A stretch of DNA of 64,000 bases from an uncultured Helicobacter sp. (GTDB taxonomy: Bacteria; Campylobacterota; Campylobacteria; Campylobacterales; Helicobacteraceae): the NCBI GenBank assembly GCA_944326445.1, contig CALVDZ010000007.1, positions 11,165-75,164 of the forward strand, given 5' to 3'. Positions 8,961 through 17,389 of this stretch are shown one piece after another. Each line of letters starts with the position of its first letter. Positions within the stretch are counted from its first letter, which is position 1. The notes beneath the pieces are model-generated. The model had not been told where the DNA came from and made no database searches. It was given only the letters and a program-made list of their open reading frames with translations. A program made the translations under genes and the position numbers.

Positions 8961-9916
8961 GCCAAAATCCCACCAAACAATCCCTGCAGCGCGCCCTAGA
9001 GCAAAAATGCCAAAAGTTTGCAGCGCGCAGGGATTATATCGCTTTTAGCAAAGTAGTGGAGGGGCTCAAAGTCCTTAAGATGAGCTTTAGCCTCACTCTG
9101 CCCCCTACCCACACGCCAAGCTATGGCATCACGCTCACGCCTAATGCGCCTCTAAACCCTAGGGAGAGAGAGCTCCTAATCCAAAGCGCGTTAGCACTCA
9201 AACCTTGGCGCAAGGGACCATTTTTTATCGATACTTTGCACATTGATACCGAATGGCAGAGTTTTATGAAATTTAACCTCCTCGCCCCTCATCTTAACCT
9301 AGCGGGCAAGGAAGTGCTCGATATGGGGTGCAATAATGGCTATTATCTCTTTGAAATGCTGCGCTTTAGTCCAAAGGCACTCTATGGCTTTGATCCAAGC
9401 GCGGTTTATAAAGCGCAATTTGAGTTTATCAATCATCTCGCCAAAGCCCCCATACATTTTTATCCGCTAGGGATTGAGGATTTGCGCGATTTTGGAGTGG
9501 CGTATGGGAAGAAGTTTGATTGTATCGTATGCCTTGGGGTGCTCTATCATCGCAGCGATCCAATCGCGACTTTAAAGAATCTAAGCTTTGGGCTCAAAAA
9601 AGGCGGGGAGCTTATTTTAGATTGTCTGCTTATAGAATCCAACCACGAGATTTGCCTCTGCCCTAAGAAATCCTATGCTAGAATGAGTAATGTGTATTTT
9701 ATCCCTAGCATTGAGGCTTTGAGGGGCTGGTGTGAGCGCGCGGGGTTTGGGAGCTTTGAAGTGCTAGGAATGCAGGAGACGACTACCAAAGAGCAGCGCA
9801 AAACGCCTTGGATTGACACACTAAGCCTAGAGGACTTTTTAGATTCTAACAATGGCTTGACGATAGAGGGCTATCCGCCGCCACTGCGAGGGTATTTTAA
9901 ACTCATTAAAACATAA
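8957..9916 (+). CDS. cmoB: tRNA U34 carboxymethyltransferase CmoB
   Basis: CmoB transfers the carboxymethyl group of carboxy-SAM to hydroxyuridine at tRNA position 34, widening wobble decoding. The family block KPWRKGPFFIDTLHIDTEW precedes the SAM-binding motif VLDMGCNNGYY. The motif CLGVLYHRSDP and the YARMSNVYFIPS region follow in CmoB order. Length (319 aa) fits. The start overlaps the stop of the preceding gene (ATGA). CmoA, which makes carboxy-SAM, is not in this window. Confidence 0.9.
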   Translation: MSQNPTKQSLQRALEQKCQKFAARRDYIAFSKVVEGLKVLKMSFSLTLPPTHTPSYGITLTPNAPLNPRERELLIQSALALKPWRKGPFFIDTLHIDTEWQSFMKFNLLAPHLNLAGKEVLDMGCNNGYYLFEMLRFSPKALYGFDPSAVYKAQFEFINHLAKAPIHFYPLGIEDLRDFGVAYGKKFDCIVCLGVLYHRSDPIATLKNLSFGLKKGGELILDCLLIESNHEICLCPKKSYARMSNVYFIPSIEALRGWCERAGFGSFEVLGMQETTTKEQRKTPWIDTLSLEDFLDSNNGLTIEGYPPPLRGYFKLIKT

Positions 9917-9926
9917 GGATTAAGAT

Positions 9927-10364
9927 ATGGACGAGCAAGAGCATTTACCTATAGACAACGACACGCTTGCTATTTGCACCAAACTACACGCGTGCGGCGA
10001 GATACTCACACTCACTCGGGGGGCGGCAAATGTGCGCTTTGTGCCAGAGGAGTCTATGGTGATGGATACAGAGGCGCACAATAGCCTTATCCACGCGGGA
10101 TATATCTTTAACGCCGCTTCTTATGCCGCGATGGCAGCGATCAATAAACGCCATAGTGTGATGATAGCAGCCGATGTGAAATTCCTCTCGCCCATCGAGC
10201 TAGGGCACGAAGTGATCTTTAAAGCCGTGGCGACGCAGATGGATACCAAAAAATGCGAGGTGAAAGTCGAGGGCTTTTTGCTTGATATTAAGATTTTTGA
10301 CTCGCTTTTCCATATCGCGGTGTTTGACAAACCTCCCTTTAGTATCGCGCTAGATAGGCTTTAG
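9927..10364 (+). CDS. Hotdog-fold thioesterase-like protein
   Basis: A 145-residue protein with the features of a hotdog acyl-CoA/ACP thioesterase or FapR-like domain. It has the helix segment HNSLIHAGYIFNAASYAAMAAI followed by alternating strands ADVKFLSPIELGHEVIFKA and KKCEVKVEGFLLDIKIF. No catalytic site can be assigned with certainty. It follows cmoB by 10 bp and is likely co-transcribed, as in H. pylori. The substrate is unknown. Its stop codon falls within a 16-bp tandem repeat. Confidence 0.75.
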   Translation: MDEQEHLPIDNDTLAICTKLHACGEILTLTRGAANVRFVPEESMVMDTEAHNSLIHAGYIFNAASYAAMAAINKRHSVMIAADVKFLSPIELGHEVIFKAVATQMDTKKCEVKVEGFLLDIKIFDSLFHIAVFDKPPFSIALDRL

Positions 10365-10420
10365 ATGAGAGAGGCTTTAGATAAGAGAGTCTTTAGATAA
10401 GAGAGTCTTTAGATAAGATT
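10361..10420. repeat. 16-bp tandem repeat across two convergent stop codons
   Basis: The unit TTAGATAAGAGAGTCT occurs as units 10361-10376 (three differences), 10377-10392, 10393-10408 and a partial unit 10409-10420. The first unit contains the TAG of the thioesterase gene on the plus strand. The last contains the TAA of the ABC ATPase gene on the minus strand. Copy-number change here would not alter either protein much but would alter the space between the convergent genes. Confidence 0.85.
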
Positions 10421-11230
10421 TGGCAAGCCAAAAAACTCCCCTAGCCTCTGCTTTGTGAGAATCTCACTCGGGCTTCCTGCCGCATACACGCACCCTTTGT
10501 CGATGAGATAGACTTTGTTTGCATAGCGCGCGATAAGCTCTATGTCGTGGAGATTTACAAGCGTGATAAGCCCCTTTTGGCGCGTTTGCTCCGTGATTTT
10601 TTCAAACAAAAGAAATTTGTTTTTGATATCTAAATGCGCGCTTGGCTCATCAAGCAGGAGGATTGGGCTCTCTTGCATAAGACTTTGAGCGAGAAGCACG
10701 AGCTGCCTCTGCCCGCCACTTAGGTGCGTGATAGGCATAGAGGCAAGGTGTGCGATACCAAGCTCTTCTAAAAGCCCCATAGCCTTATCTCTCATCGCAG
10801 AATCTGGCAGCCCAAACAAAGGCACTTGCGCCCCAAGCAGCACCATATCGAGCACCAAATACCCAAATGGGCTTTCCACAAATTGGGGCATATAGCTGAT
10901 ATAGCGCGCCCTTTTGTGCGCACTTAGCGTATGCAGGCAAATCTCTTGCGCGTCCTTTAGTGTGTCTTTTGGCGCGCTTTTGGGATTTGTCTTGTCGTGG
11001 GCTTTGGGGCGGTAGTTTTGCAGCACAATGCTCGCGCAACGCTCACCGATAATGCCTAGGAGGATTCTAAATAGCGTGCTTTTGCCCGCACCATTTGGAG
11101 CGAGTATCGCACACACTTCCCCAGCTTGCGCGCTAAGGGCTAGATTCTCAAAGATTTTTGTTTTTGCGTGCTTGTAGGCAAAGCAGAGGTTACTCACCAC
11201 AAGCCTTGTGGGGGCTTTAGCCTCTGACAT
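10409..11230 (-). CDS. ABC transporter ATPase, iron-chelate/cobalamin type (locus 1)
   Basis: This is the energising subunit of a FecE/BtuD/FhuC-type importer at the inner face of the inner membrane. Visible motifs are Walker A LAPNGAGKST, the ABC signature LSGGQRQ, Walker B ILLLDEP and the switch histidine in LVNLHD. I start it at ATG 11230, with GAGG seven nt upstream, rather than TTG 11236. It overlaps the permease gene by 14 bp. Between Walker A and the signature there is a polar insert (near residues 70-95: RPKAHDKTNPKSAPKD). Substrate is not readable from the ATPase; see the receptor at 14534-16789. Confidence 0.9.
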   Translation of the reverse strand: MSEAKAPTRLVVSNLCFAYKHAKTKIFENLALSAQAGEVCAILAPNGAGKSTLFRILLGIIGERCASIVLQNYRPKAHDKTNPKSAPKDTLKDAQEICLHTLSAHKRARYISYMPQFVESPFGYLVLDMVLLGAQVPLFGLPDSAMRDKAMGLLEELGIAHLASMPITHLSGGQRQLVLLAQSLMQESPILLLDEPSAHLDIKNKFLLFEKITEQTRQKGLITLVNLHDIELIARYANKVYLIDKGCVYAAGSPSEILTKQRLGEFFGLPNLI

Positions 11231-12446
11231 AGCCAAACCTCACGAGCAAAAAGAGAAAAAACGGCGCGCCCAAAAGGCTTGTAACAATCCCCACAGGTAT
11301 ATCAAAATACGCCACATTGCGCGCGATACCATCGGCTAGAGTGAGCCCAATCCCCCCAAGCAGCAGGCTTGCGGGGAGCAAAAAGCGCATATCTGCCCCA
11401 AACAAAAAGCGCGCGATATGCGGTATCACAAGCCCAATCCACCCAATCACGCCGCTCACGCTCACACACAGCGCGACTGCAAAGCTCACGCAAAAAAGCG
11501 TAACAATGCGTAGCCTCACAATAGGCACGCCAAAGCTAATAGCCTGCTCATCGCTTAGTAAGAGGGTATTTAGCCGCCAGCGCATACAAAAAAGCGGGAG
11601 AAACCCCACACAAAAGCCAAGCAGTGCTACCCACACATCGCCCCATTGCGCAGTATTGAGACTGCCTAGTAGCCACACGACGATAGCCTGCGCCTTTTGA
11701 GGCTCGACAAAAAACTTGATAAACCCACTCATCGCTCCCAAAAACGCCGAGAGAACCACGCCAGCGAGGATAAGCGACATACTCGAGTTTTGGCACAGAT
11801 AGGATACGCCCACCACGCCCAAAATCGTGAGATAGCCAAAGCCAAAGGCAAAGACTTGCAGCAGCGAGCTATCGTGTAGCCATATGCACAGCGCACAGCC
11901 AAAGGCAGCACCCGATGAAATCCCAAGCAAAAAGGGATCGATAAGCGCGTTTTTAAACATACCCTGCATAACCGCCCCGCTCCCTGCTAGCACGCAGCCC
12001 ACAAGGATAGCCAAAAGAATGCGCGGCAGGCGAATATCAAATAAAATGCTAGTATTTGGAATGCCAAAGCTCCCATTGCCCACAAGCGCGCTTATGCTAG
12101 CGCAAGCTAAGAGCAGAGCTAGGCACAGGAGCAGGGCTTTGTGGGGGGAGTGGGGCTTAGAATGCGCGCTTTTAGCGGGGGATTGTGCAGTGCCTGCGGT
12201 ATCTGTGGTGTTTGTGCTATCTGTGTTGTCTTTGTTTGGGGATTGCGTGTAGGCGGGCTTTGTCTTAGTAGAGGGTTGGTTTAGGGAGGAGTGCGCGGGG
12301 GATTTGGTAGGCGCGCTTTGCGTGGATTGTGTGGATTGTGTTTGCTGCGCCTCGCGCTTGTTGTGTGCGTTTGTGTCGTGCGCGCAGGGCTTTGGCGTGC
12401 TTAGCGTATGCGCGCTTGTTTGGTGCGGGGGATTTTTGACACTCAT
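11217..12446 (-). CDS. FecCD-family permease with long low-complexity N-terminus (locus 1)
   Basis: This is a membrane subunit of an iron-chelate/cobalamin ABC importer. The core from about residue 105 on shows the multi-pass FecCD pattern, with RLPRILLAILVGCVLAGSGAVMQGMFKNALIDPFLLGISSGA in its expected place and GVIGWIGLVIPHIARFL before the end. The first 100 residues are unusual: a hydrophilic tract rich in T, S, P, Q, N, K and H, including TQSTQSTQS. No alternative start lies nearer the membrane core, so the extension is probably translated into a cytoplasmic tail. The start forms ATGA with the binding-protein stop. Confidence 0.9.
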   Translation of the reverse strand: MSVKNPPHQTSAHTLSTPKPCAHDTNAHNKREAQQTQSTQSTQSAPTKSPAHSSLNQPSTKTKPAYTQSPNKDNTDSTNTTDTAGTAQSPAKSAHSKPHSPHKALLLCLALLLACASISALVGNGSFGIPNTSILFDIRLPRILLAILVGCVLAGSGAVMQGMFKNALIDPFLLGISSGAAFGCALCIWLHDSSLLQVFAFGFGYLTILGVVGVSYLCQNSSMSLILAGVVLSAFLGAMSGFIKFFVEPQKAQAIVVWLLGSLNTAQWGDVWVALLGFCVGFLPLFCMRWRLNTLLLSDEQAISFGVPIVRLRIVTLFCVSFAVALCVSVSGVIGWIGLVIPHIARFLFGADMRFLLPASLLLGGIGLTLADGIARNVAYFDIPVGIVTSLLGAPFFLFLLVRFGYVRG

Positions 12447-13507
12447 TGCGCGCGCTCTAGGAGCTCAATATGTGTGGGGAAGTCTTGTAAGCCAAAGAGC
12501 GTGGCGTTTAGATTCTGAATCCGTGTCTTTACCTCGTTGTAATCATACATTTGCGGGTAGCTTAGGGCGGAGACGAGCAGGGCGGTTTGGGTGATGCGCA
12601 CGCCCCAATTATCCCATTTGGGGAGCTTATAGACTTGCCTTTGCTTGATGGCTGCGAGGTTTTGTAGTTGGGGATTGGCATAGAGGGATTGTTGCGTGAG
12701 CGGCGAGCCACCCCAGATAAAAATTACCTCGGGATTGAACGCTAGCAGGGATTCTAAGCTCACTTCATAAGAATCTAGCGCGACACTAGAGCCCATACTC
12801 CGCACGCCCACGCGCGCTAGCATATCGCCCACCATTCCCGTGCTGCCCGCGATACGCGTGAGTTTATCCCAGACATACACTACTCTTTTTTGAGAATCCT
12901 TTGGGGGCTTTGGGAGTGAATCTAGCAGAGAGAGGGCGTATTTTGCCTTTTGCAAAAAGAGCTCTTGCTTGTCAAAAACCTGCGCGATTTGCCCCATATT
13001 GACAAAGAGCTCATCGATGCTTTGTGGGTAGAAGGCGAGGATTTGGACTCCAAGCTTGCGTGAAAACTCCACGAGCCTTTTATCCCCCGCCCACACGATG
13101 ATTACATCGGGATTGAGGGTTTTTAGCGTTTCGGGATTGATACTGCTCCCACTGCCCCCGCCCACAGCAGGCAGAGAATCTATACGCGGATTGCTTAGGC
13201 GCAAAAGTGGCTCGCTAAAGACGTGCTGACTGAGCCCCAATGCGTCCTGCCAGAGATTAAGCAGAGCGATTTGCTCACAAAAGCTTAGGAAAATATGGCT
13301 CTTAGCGGGCTTGCTAAAGGAGGTTTCAAACCAAAAATCTTTAAGTGTGAGGGGGAAGTGTGGGGGAGTGAGCGCGGATTGAAGTCGCGTGAAAGATGGG
13401 GATTGCGTGGATTGCGCAGGTGGCGCGCTATGGGGGAGGGGAGATTGCGCAGAATCTAGGGCATAGGCAAAGCATAGGCTAAGAAGGGCTGGTATGAGTG
13501 CTTTCAC
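12443..13507 (-). CDS. Periplasmic metal-chelate binding protein (locus 1)
   Basis: This is a TroA/BtuF-fold (class III) solute-binding protein feeding the downstream permease. It has a short signal sequence (MKALIPALLSLCFAYALDSAQ) and the paired-lobe pattern typical of the class. The first lobe has PAVGGGSGSSINPETLKTLNPDVIIVWAG; the second has YEVSLESLLAFNPEVIFIWGG. The start codon is GTG at 13507, with AAAGGA eight nt upstream. Similar Helicobacter proteins bind iron-siderophores, haem, cobalamin or nickel chelates; the ligand cannot be chosen from sequence alone. The gene leads the SBP-permease-ATPase operon. Confidence 0.88.
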   Translation of the reverse strand: MKALIPALLSLCFAYALDSAQSPLPHSAPPAQSTQSPSFTRLQSALTPPHFPLTLKDFWFETSFSKPAKSHIFLSFCEQIALLNLWQDALGLSQHVFSEPLLRLSNPRIDSLPAVGGGSGSSINPETLKTLNPDVIIVWAGDKRLVEFSRKLGVQILAFYPQSIDELFVNMGQIAQVFDKQELFLQKAKYALSLLDSLPKPPKDSQKRVVYVWDKLTRIAGSTGMVGDMLARVGVRSMGSSVALDSYEVSLESLLAFNPEVIFIWGGSPLTQQSLYANPQLQNLAAIKQRQVYKLPKWDNWGVRITQTALLVSALSYPQMYDYNEVKTRIQNLNATLFGLQDFPTHIELLERAQ

Positions 13508-13532
13508 GATGGGATCCTTTGAAAAAGTGGTT

Positions 13533-13538
13533 ATTATA
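13533..13538 (-). promoter_or_regulatory. -10 box for the locus 1 ABC operon
   Basis: The minus strand reads TGCTATAAT, a perfect extended -10, about 25 bp upstream of the GTG start of the binding-protein gene. It lies just outside the composite repeat that begins near 13560. Confidence 0.6.
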
Positions 13539-14017
13539 GCATAAGGTTGTGTTGGGGGGTGTTAAGGTATTAGGTTTGTGTTCGGGGGAAAATGGCTCTT
13601 TTTCGTTTCGCTACGCTCACATCAGCAGAGCGGGTATGCAATGTGATAAGGTTGAAAAATTTCTAAAGAAACTTTGTTTTGTGAAAGGCACGGACGCCAA
13701 GTCCGCTAACCTTCCCCAAATTTTTCAAAACTTACACAGCCACACCGCAAATACTAATTTTGTTGCTTGCAATAGCAACCCTACAGAATCCACACCAAGC
13801 GAGGCAGAGCCAAGCACGGAGTGTAAGGAAAATACAGAATCTAAGGAAAGCTTAGAATCTAGCCTAACAGAATCTCAAGCAGATTCAGAATCTAAACAGC
13901 TTACAGAATCCACAACACCAAAAAACCTTAACAAGGCTTTGCCAAATAAAATATGTAGCGCGGCAGCACATACCATCTCTCGCCCTTGTCGTGTGTGGCA
14001 AAACGAAGTTTCTTTAG

Positions 14018-14061
14018 AAAAATCAGGAAAAAGGTGGCAGCAGTGCCACCACTGATTTTTT
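14018..14061 (+). terminator. Stem-loop with T run inside E1
   Basis: AAAAATCAG ... CTGATTTTT forms an outer stem around a perfect inner hairpin GGTGGCA-gcag-TGCCACC, and the right arm runs into six T. It looks like a Rho-independent terminator just before module B. A smaller hairpin (GGTGC-gata-GCACC, 17184-17197) takes the same position before B in E2. Confidence 0.55.
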
Positions 14062-14071
14062 GCCTAGACAA

Positions 14072-14249
14072 GGATACAGCGAGGCACTCTCCCCGATTGC
14101 GCAAAAAGAGCCAACGGGTTGCAAGCCAAGCCACAGCAAAAAAGCGGCGCTTTATCTTTTTCGGGGCTTTAACGAGCGGGGAGGGGATAACACCCCTTTT
14201 TCTTTTGCGCAAACAAGTGATGATGAGAAGCTAGAAAATATCCGTGAGA
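14072..14249 (+). repeat. Module B1: repeated structured segment, candidate ncRNA
   Basis: Nearly identical to 17213-17389 over about 178 bp. CTCTCCCC pairs with the later GGGGAG segment, and AAAAAGA with TCTTTTT. Internal GGTTGCAAGCC and AAGCGGCGCTT are locally self-complementary. It ends with GGGG-ataaca-CCCC followed by TTTTTCTTTT (14183-14206), a terminator shape. Both strands have open frames (APKKIKRRFFAVAWLATRW on the minus strand is shared by both copies), so a decayed or tiny gene cannot be excluded, but I see no ribosome-binding site. Confidence 0.6.
14183..14206 (+). terminator. Rho-independent-type terminator at the end of module B1
   Basis: GGGG (14183-14186), six-nt loop, CCCC (14193-14196), then TTTTTCTTTT. 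The same arrangement with a different loop is found at 17325-17345. Confidence 0.6.
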
Positions 14250-14533
14250 AAAAGAATCTAAGAGGCTAGATTCTACATTTTGCTTTTGTGAATCTTTAGA
14301 ATCTGCGGAGTTAGATTCTGTATTTGAATCTGAAGTATTAAATCTTAGAATCTGTGTGTGTTTTAGATTCCAAATCTGTCAAATTAGATTCTGTTAGACT
14401 AGATTCTAAGCTTTCCTTAGATTCTGTATTTTCCTTACATTCCGTGCTTGGCTTGCCCGCTCTGACTTAAGAGCGTAGAGCAAGCAAAAGCCCTTTTCCC
14501 GAGTGCAAGCTCAATGTATAGAATCTAAAAACC

Positions 14534-16789
14534 TCACAACCTCCCCCCAATCTGCACATAAAACGCCGCGCCGGGCGCGCGATAGTAGCTATAATATTTG
14601 TGGTTAAAGATATTGGTAGCATTTAGGCTCACTTCATAATGCCCACCAAAGCGCACGCCAAGCCGCACATCAGCTAAAATATAAGAATCTATCGCCCCAT
14701 ACACGCCGCTTATGGTGTCGCTATTATCCTCCCTGCTAAAGGGCTTGCTCATACACTCCACCCCAAAGCTCCCAAAAAAGCGGCTATCATCATAATAAAT
14801 CTGCCCATAGGCAAGGTGGGTGGGTATGCCTGTGAGTTTTTTGCCTATGGTGGCGGGATTTGCGGGGTTTTGTAGCATTTGTGAGTTGGTAAAAGTGTAG
14901 GTAAATAGCACCCCAAAAGAAAGCGGGAGATTTTGCCTATAAGAGAGCTCTAAGCCGTTGATGAGGGCTAGTCCGCCGTTGAGATAGGATTGGTTTGCGC
15001 TGTCGCGATAGATGATATCCTCTAGGTAGGTGTGGAAATAATAGGCTTTGATAAGCCCTTCATAATGCGCGGGGATTTTCTGCTCTATGCCTATGTCAAA
15101 GCTCGTTACGCTTTCAGGGCGCAGGGTGGGATTGCCCAGCACCTGCGTGCCATCGGAGTATTTGTAGTTTGCGATGAGTTGGGACATATTAGGCGCGCGA
15201 AAGCCCTGCCCAAAGGAGAGTTTAAGCAGGCTTGTGGGGGTGAATTGGTAGTTTAGGCTAGCCTTTGGGCTAAGTTTGGATTTGTGGTTAGAATCCGTGG
15301 GGGCACTCAGCGGCACGCTAGTAGAGAGGCTCTCATAGCCATAGCCTAGCCAATAGTCATAGCGCAAGCCAAGCGAGGTGCTAAGCCCCTTAAGCCACAC
15401 GCTGCGCCACTCCACAAAGCCCCCAAGGCTAAGCGAGTTCGCGCTTCTTTGCGCCTTTGTGCCTAGGCTAGGGCTAGAGAAGTCGCGCCAATTTGTGATA
15501 TTGCTCTCACTAATGCTTGTGCTGATATGGCGCGTCTGTATCCCCACTAGCACGCTCTGTTCTAGCGTATGGGGAATCTCAAAGGGGAGGCTTGTGAAAA
15601 TATCGAGATTGTCAATGCCACTGCGCGTAAAGGTGCGCGTGCCCTGCCCGCCAAATACGCTTGTGTTGGCACTAGATTCATTGTTAGAATCCGCCCCGCC
15701 ATCGGGATTATGAAAGGTATCAAAGCCATCAATCCTCGAGTATTTGAGGCTTAGCAGAGTCTCGTCAAAATACTGCCTGTAGCCGATATAGGCGATACTT
15801 TGGTTATAAAACTCCTTGCCTATGCCGCGCAGGGCATACATAGGCATAGGGCGGTTGCCAGTATTGCTTGTGTTTGTGTTATCGCCCCACACGACATTGC
15901 CGCTGCTATCGCGCAAAAAACTGCGTTGGTTTAGATGGTCGTAGGTGTAGTTATTAAAACTCCCGCCTAGATCTAGCGTCGCATTGGGCGTGAAGTCGTA
16001 TTCTGCCCTCACTCGCACATCGTGCGTGTGGTAGCTCTGCGCCCCCATATCGCCGATTAGCGTGATGGGCGCGCCGCTCGTGGTGCTTGAGGGAATGCCC
16101 CCGCTCACGCCATTTAGGAGTGTATCATCGGGATATACCCACGCGCTATCGGCAGCATAGCCCCCAGAGCGTGCAAAACCATAGCTAGCCTTAAGGCGCA
16201 ATCGCTTATGTAAAAGCGCATCGCCCACCGAGAGATAGCCACGCAGGGTGTTGCGCGGGGCGGTGTCGTTATCAAAGCCATTGCCATAGCCTAAAAAGCC
16301 ATTTGCGCTAAATGCCTTTGGCATTGAGGTTACGAAGTGTATCGCCCCGCCGATAGCCCCCGAGCCATAGAGATTAGAAAAGGGACCGCGGATAACCTCC
16401 ACCTGTTCCAAATCCGCGGGATTCATCGCGACAATCATCTTGGTGTTGTTGTTCATATCATTGAGGATAACGCCATCGAGCATTATCGCCGCGCCATTGG
16501 CAATCCCGCGGATAGTGAGCGTATCAAAGGTATCTAGCCCGCGCGATTTGCTCTGTCTCACTCCCTCTATCCCGCGCAGTGTGTCGCTAAACTTGGCATT
16601 GGGACGCAGCTCAATGTCCTTTTTGCTCACCACGCTCACATTCCCCGCTGCCTCATCGAGCGTGGTTTCCACACGCGTGGCGGTAACGATGCTAGATTCT
16701 AGCTTGTGGTAGTGCGGGCGGGCGTTGGGGAGTGTGTCGGCTAGGAGGTAGATGGGGAGGAGGAGGGGGAGAGGCAGATGATGGTTCAT
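14534..16789 (-). CDS. TonB-dependent outer-membrane receptor (locus 1)
   Basis: This 751-residue protein is an outer-membrane beta-barrel with an N-terminal plug, driven by TonB-ExbBD. It has a short hydrophobic signal, a TonB box candidate SSIVTAT (residues 32-38), and plug motifs TIRGIANGAAIMLDGV and VEVIRGPFSNLYGSGAIGGAI. Barrel strands with the PNMSQL and LRPESVTSFDIGIEQK blocks follow. It ends YVQIGGRL rather than in an aromatic residue. It lies upstream of, and in the same direction as, the locus 1 ABC genes, separated by E1, and E2 begins 18 bp before its ATG. A role in iron-chelate, haem, cobalamin or nickel-chelate uptake is inferred. Confidence 0.9.
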   Translation of the reverse strand: MNHHLPLPLLLPIYLLADTLPNARPHYHKLESSIVTATRVETTLDEAAGNVSVVSKKDIELRPNAKFSDTLRGIEGVRQSKSRGLDTFDTLTIRGIANGAAIMLDGVILNDMNNNTKMIVAMNPADLEQVEVIRGPFSNLYGSGAIGGAIHFVTSMPKAFSANGFLGYGNGFDNDTAPRNTLRGYLSVGDALLHKRLRLKASYGFARSGGYAADSAWVYPDDTLLNGVSGGIPSSTTSGAPITLIGDMGAQSYHTHDVRVRAEYDFTPNATLDLGGSFNNYTYDHLNQRSFLRDSSGNVVWGDNTNTSNTGNRPMPMYALRGIGKEFYNQSIAYIGYRQYFDETLLSLKYSRIDGFDTFHNPDGGADSNNESSANTSVFGGQGTRTFTRSGIDNLDIFTSLPFEIPHTLEQSVLVGIQTRHISTSISESNITNWRDFSSPSLGTKAQRSANSLSLGGFVEWRSVWLKGLSTSLGLRYDYWLGYGYESLSTSVPLSAPTDSNHKSKLSPKASLNYQFTPTSLLKLSFGQGFRAPNMSQLIANYKYSDGTQVLGNPTLRPESVTSFDIGIEQKIPAHYEGLIKAYYFHTYLEDIIYRDSANQSYLNGGLALINGLELSYRQNLPLSFGVLFTYTFTNSQMLQNPANPATIGKKLTGIPTHLAYGQIYYDDSRFFGSFGVECMSKPFSREDNSDTISGVYGAIDSYILADVRLGVRFGGHYEVSLNATNIFNHKYYSYYRAPGAAFYVQIGGRL

Positions 16790-17212
16790 AGGTGTTCCTT
16801 TTTAGATTCTAAAATTTTGGAAATTCGTCTCTTACGCAATCTTTGAATGAGTGCGGTGGCTCGACTTCGGGCACTACCGCCTAAGGTAGCTTCCTCGTCT
16901 CGCCTTGCACAACATTCAAATCTTACGCAAGATACTAGAATTTCCGGCAAGCCAAGCGCGGAATCTAAGGCAAATTCAGAATCTAGTGCGGATTTAGATT
17001 CTAGATTCAACAATTCAGATTTAGAATCTAAACGACTTACAGAATCCACCACTTCAAAAAGCTTGTGCGAGGCTTTGCCAAATATCAATAGTGTGCGCGG
17101 TAGCGCAAGCCGAAGCAGAATCTAAAGATTCTACATCTTTAGATTCTGCCATTTTTGCTCTGCAAAAATCAAATCAATGTGTAGGTGCGATAGCACCAAC
17201 CGCGCTAGAAGC

Positions 17213-17389
17213 GGATACAGCGAGGCTCTCTCCCCGATTGCCGAAAAGACCCAACGGGTTGCAAGCCAAGCCACAGCAAAAAAGCGGCGCTTTATCTTTT
17301 TCGGGGCTGGGGAGAGCGGGGAGAGGGGAAACCCCTTTTCTTTTTGCGCAAACAAGCGACTTTGAGAAGCTAGAAAATATCCGTGAGAA
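17213..17389 (+). repeat. Module B2: repeated structured segment, candidate ncRNA
   Basis: Second copy of module B, in the same orientation as B1. CTCTCCCC pairs with GGGGAGAG, and CGAAAAGA with TCTTTTTCG. A central stretch including AACGGGTTGCAAGCC is unchanged from B1, while the differences fall in loops and stem flanks. It ends in a GGGG-aaa-CCCC hairpin and a T-rich run. Confidence 0.6.
17325..17345 (+). terminator. Rho-independent-type terminator at the end of module B2
   Basis: GGGG (17325-17328), AAA loop, CCCC (17332-17335), then TTTTCTTTTT. Conservation of the hairpin with a changed loop between copies supports a real function. Confidence 0.6.

Larger units (their letters stand above)
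13560..14515. repeat. Composite palindromic repeat element, copy E1
   Basis: This gene-free stretch is built from parts also seen at 16807-17665 and 63671-64000. The order is: an end block (13572-13640); hairpin H (13654-13726) with outer stem GAAAAATTT/AAATTTTTC and apical CGGAC-GCCAA-GTCCG; an AGAATCT-rich tract T (13809-13960); a stem-loop ending in TTTTTT (14018-14061); module B (14072-14249); then T inverted (14270-14452) and the end block inverted (about 14455-14512). The inverted T arms 13809-13875 and 14386-14452 match at 65 of 67 positions. Open frames within it (for example 13549-14055) have biased, repeat-derived composition and I do not call them genes. Confidence 0.8.

Noticed and set aside
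13549..14055. Open frame of 168 codons in E1
   Set aside because: It runs through repeat parts (hairpin H and tract T); Ser/Glu/Thr bias comes from the AGAATCT word, and there is no ribosome-binding site.
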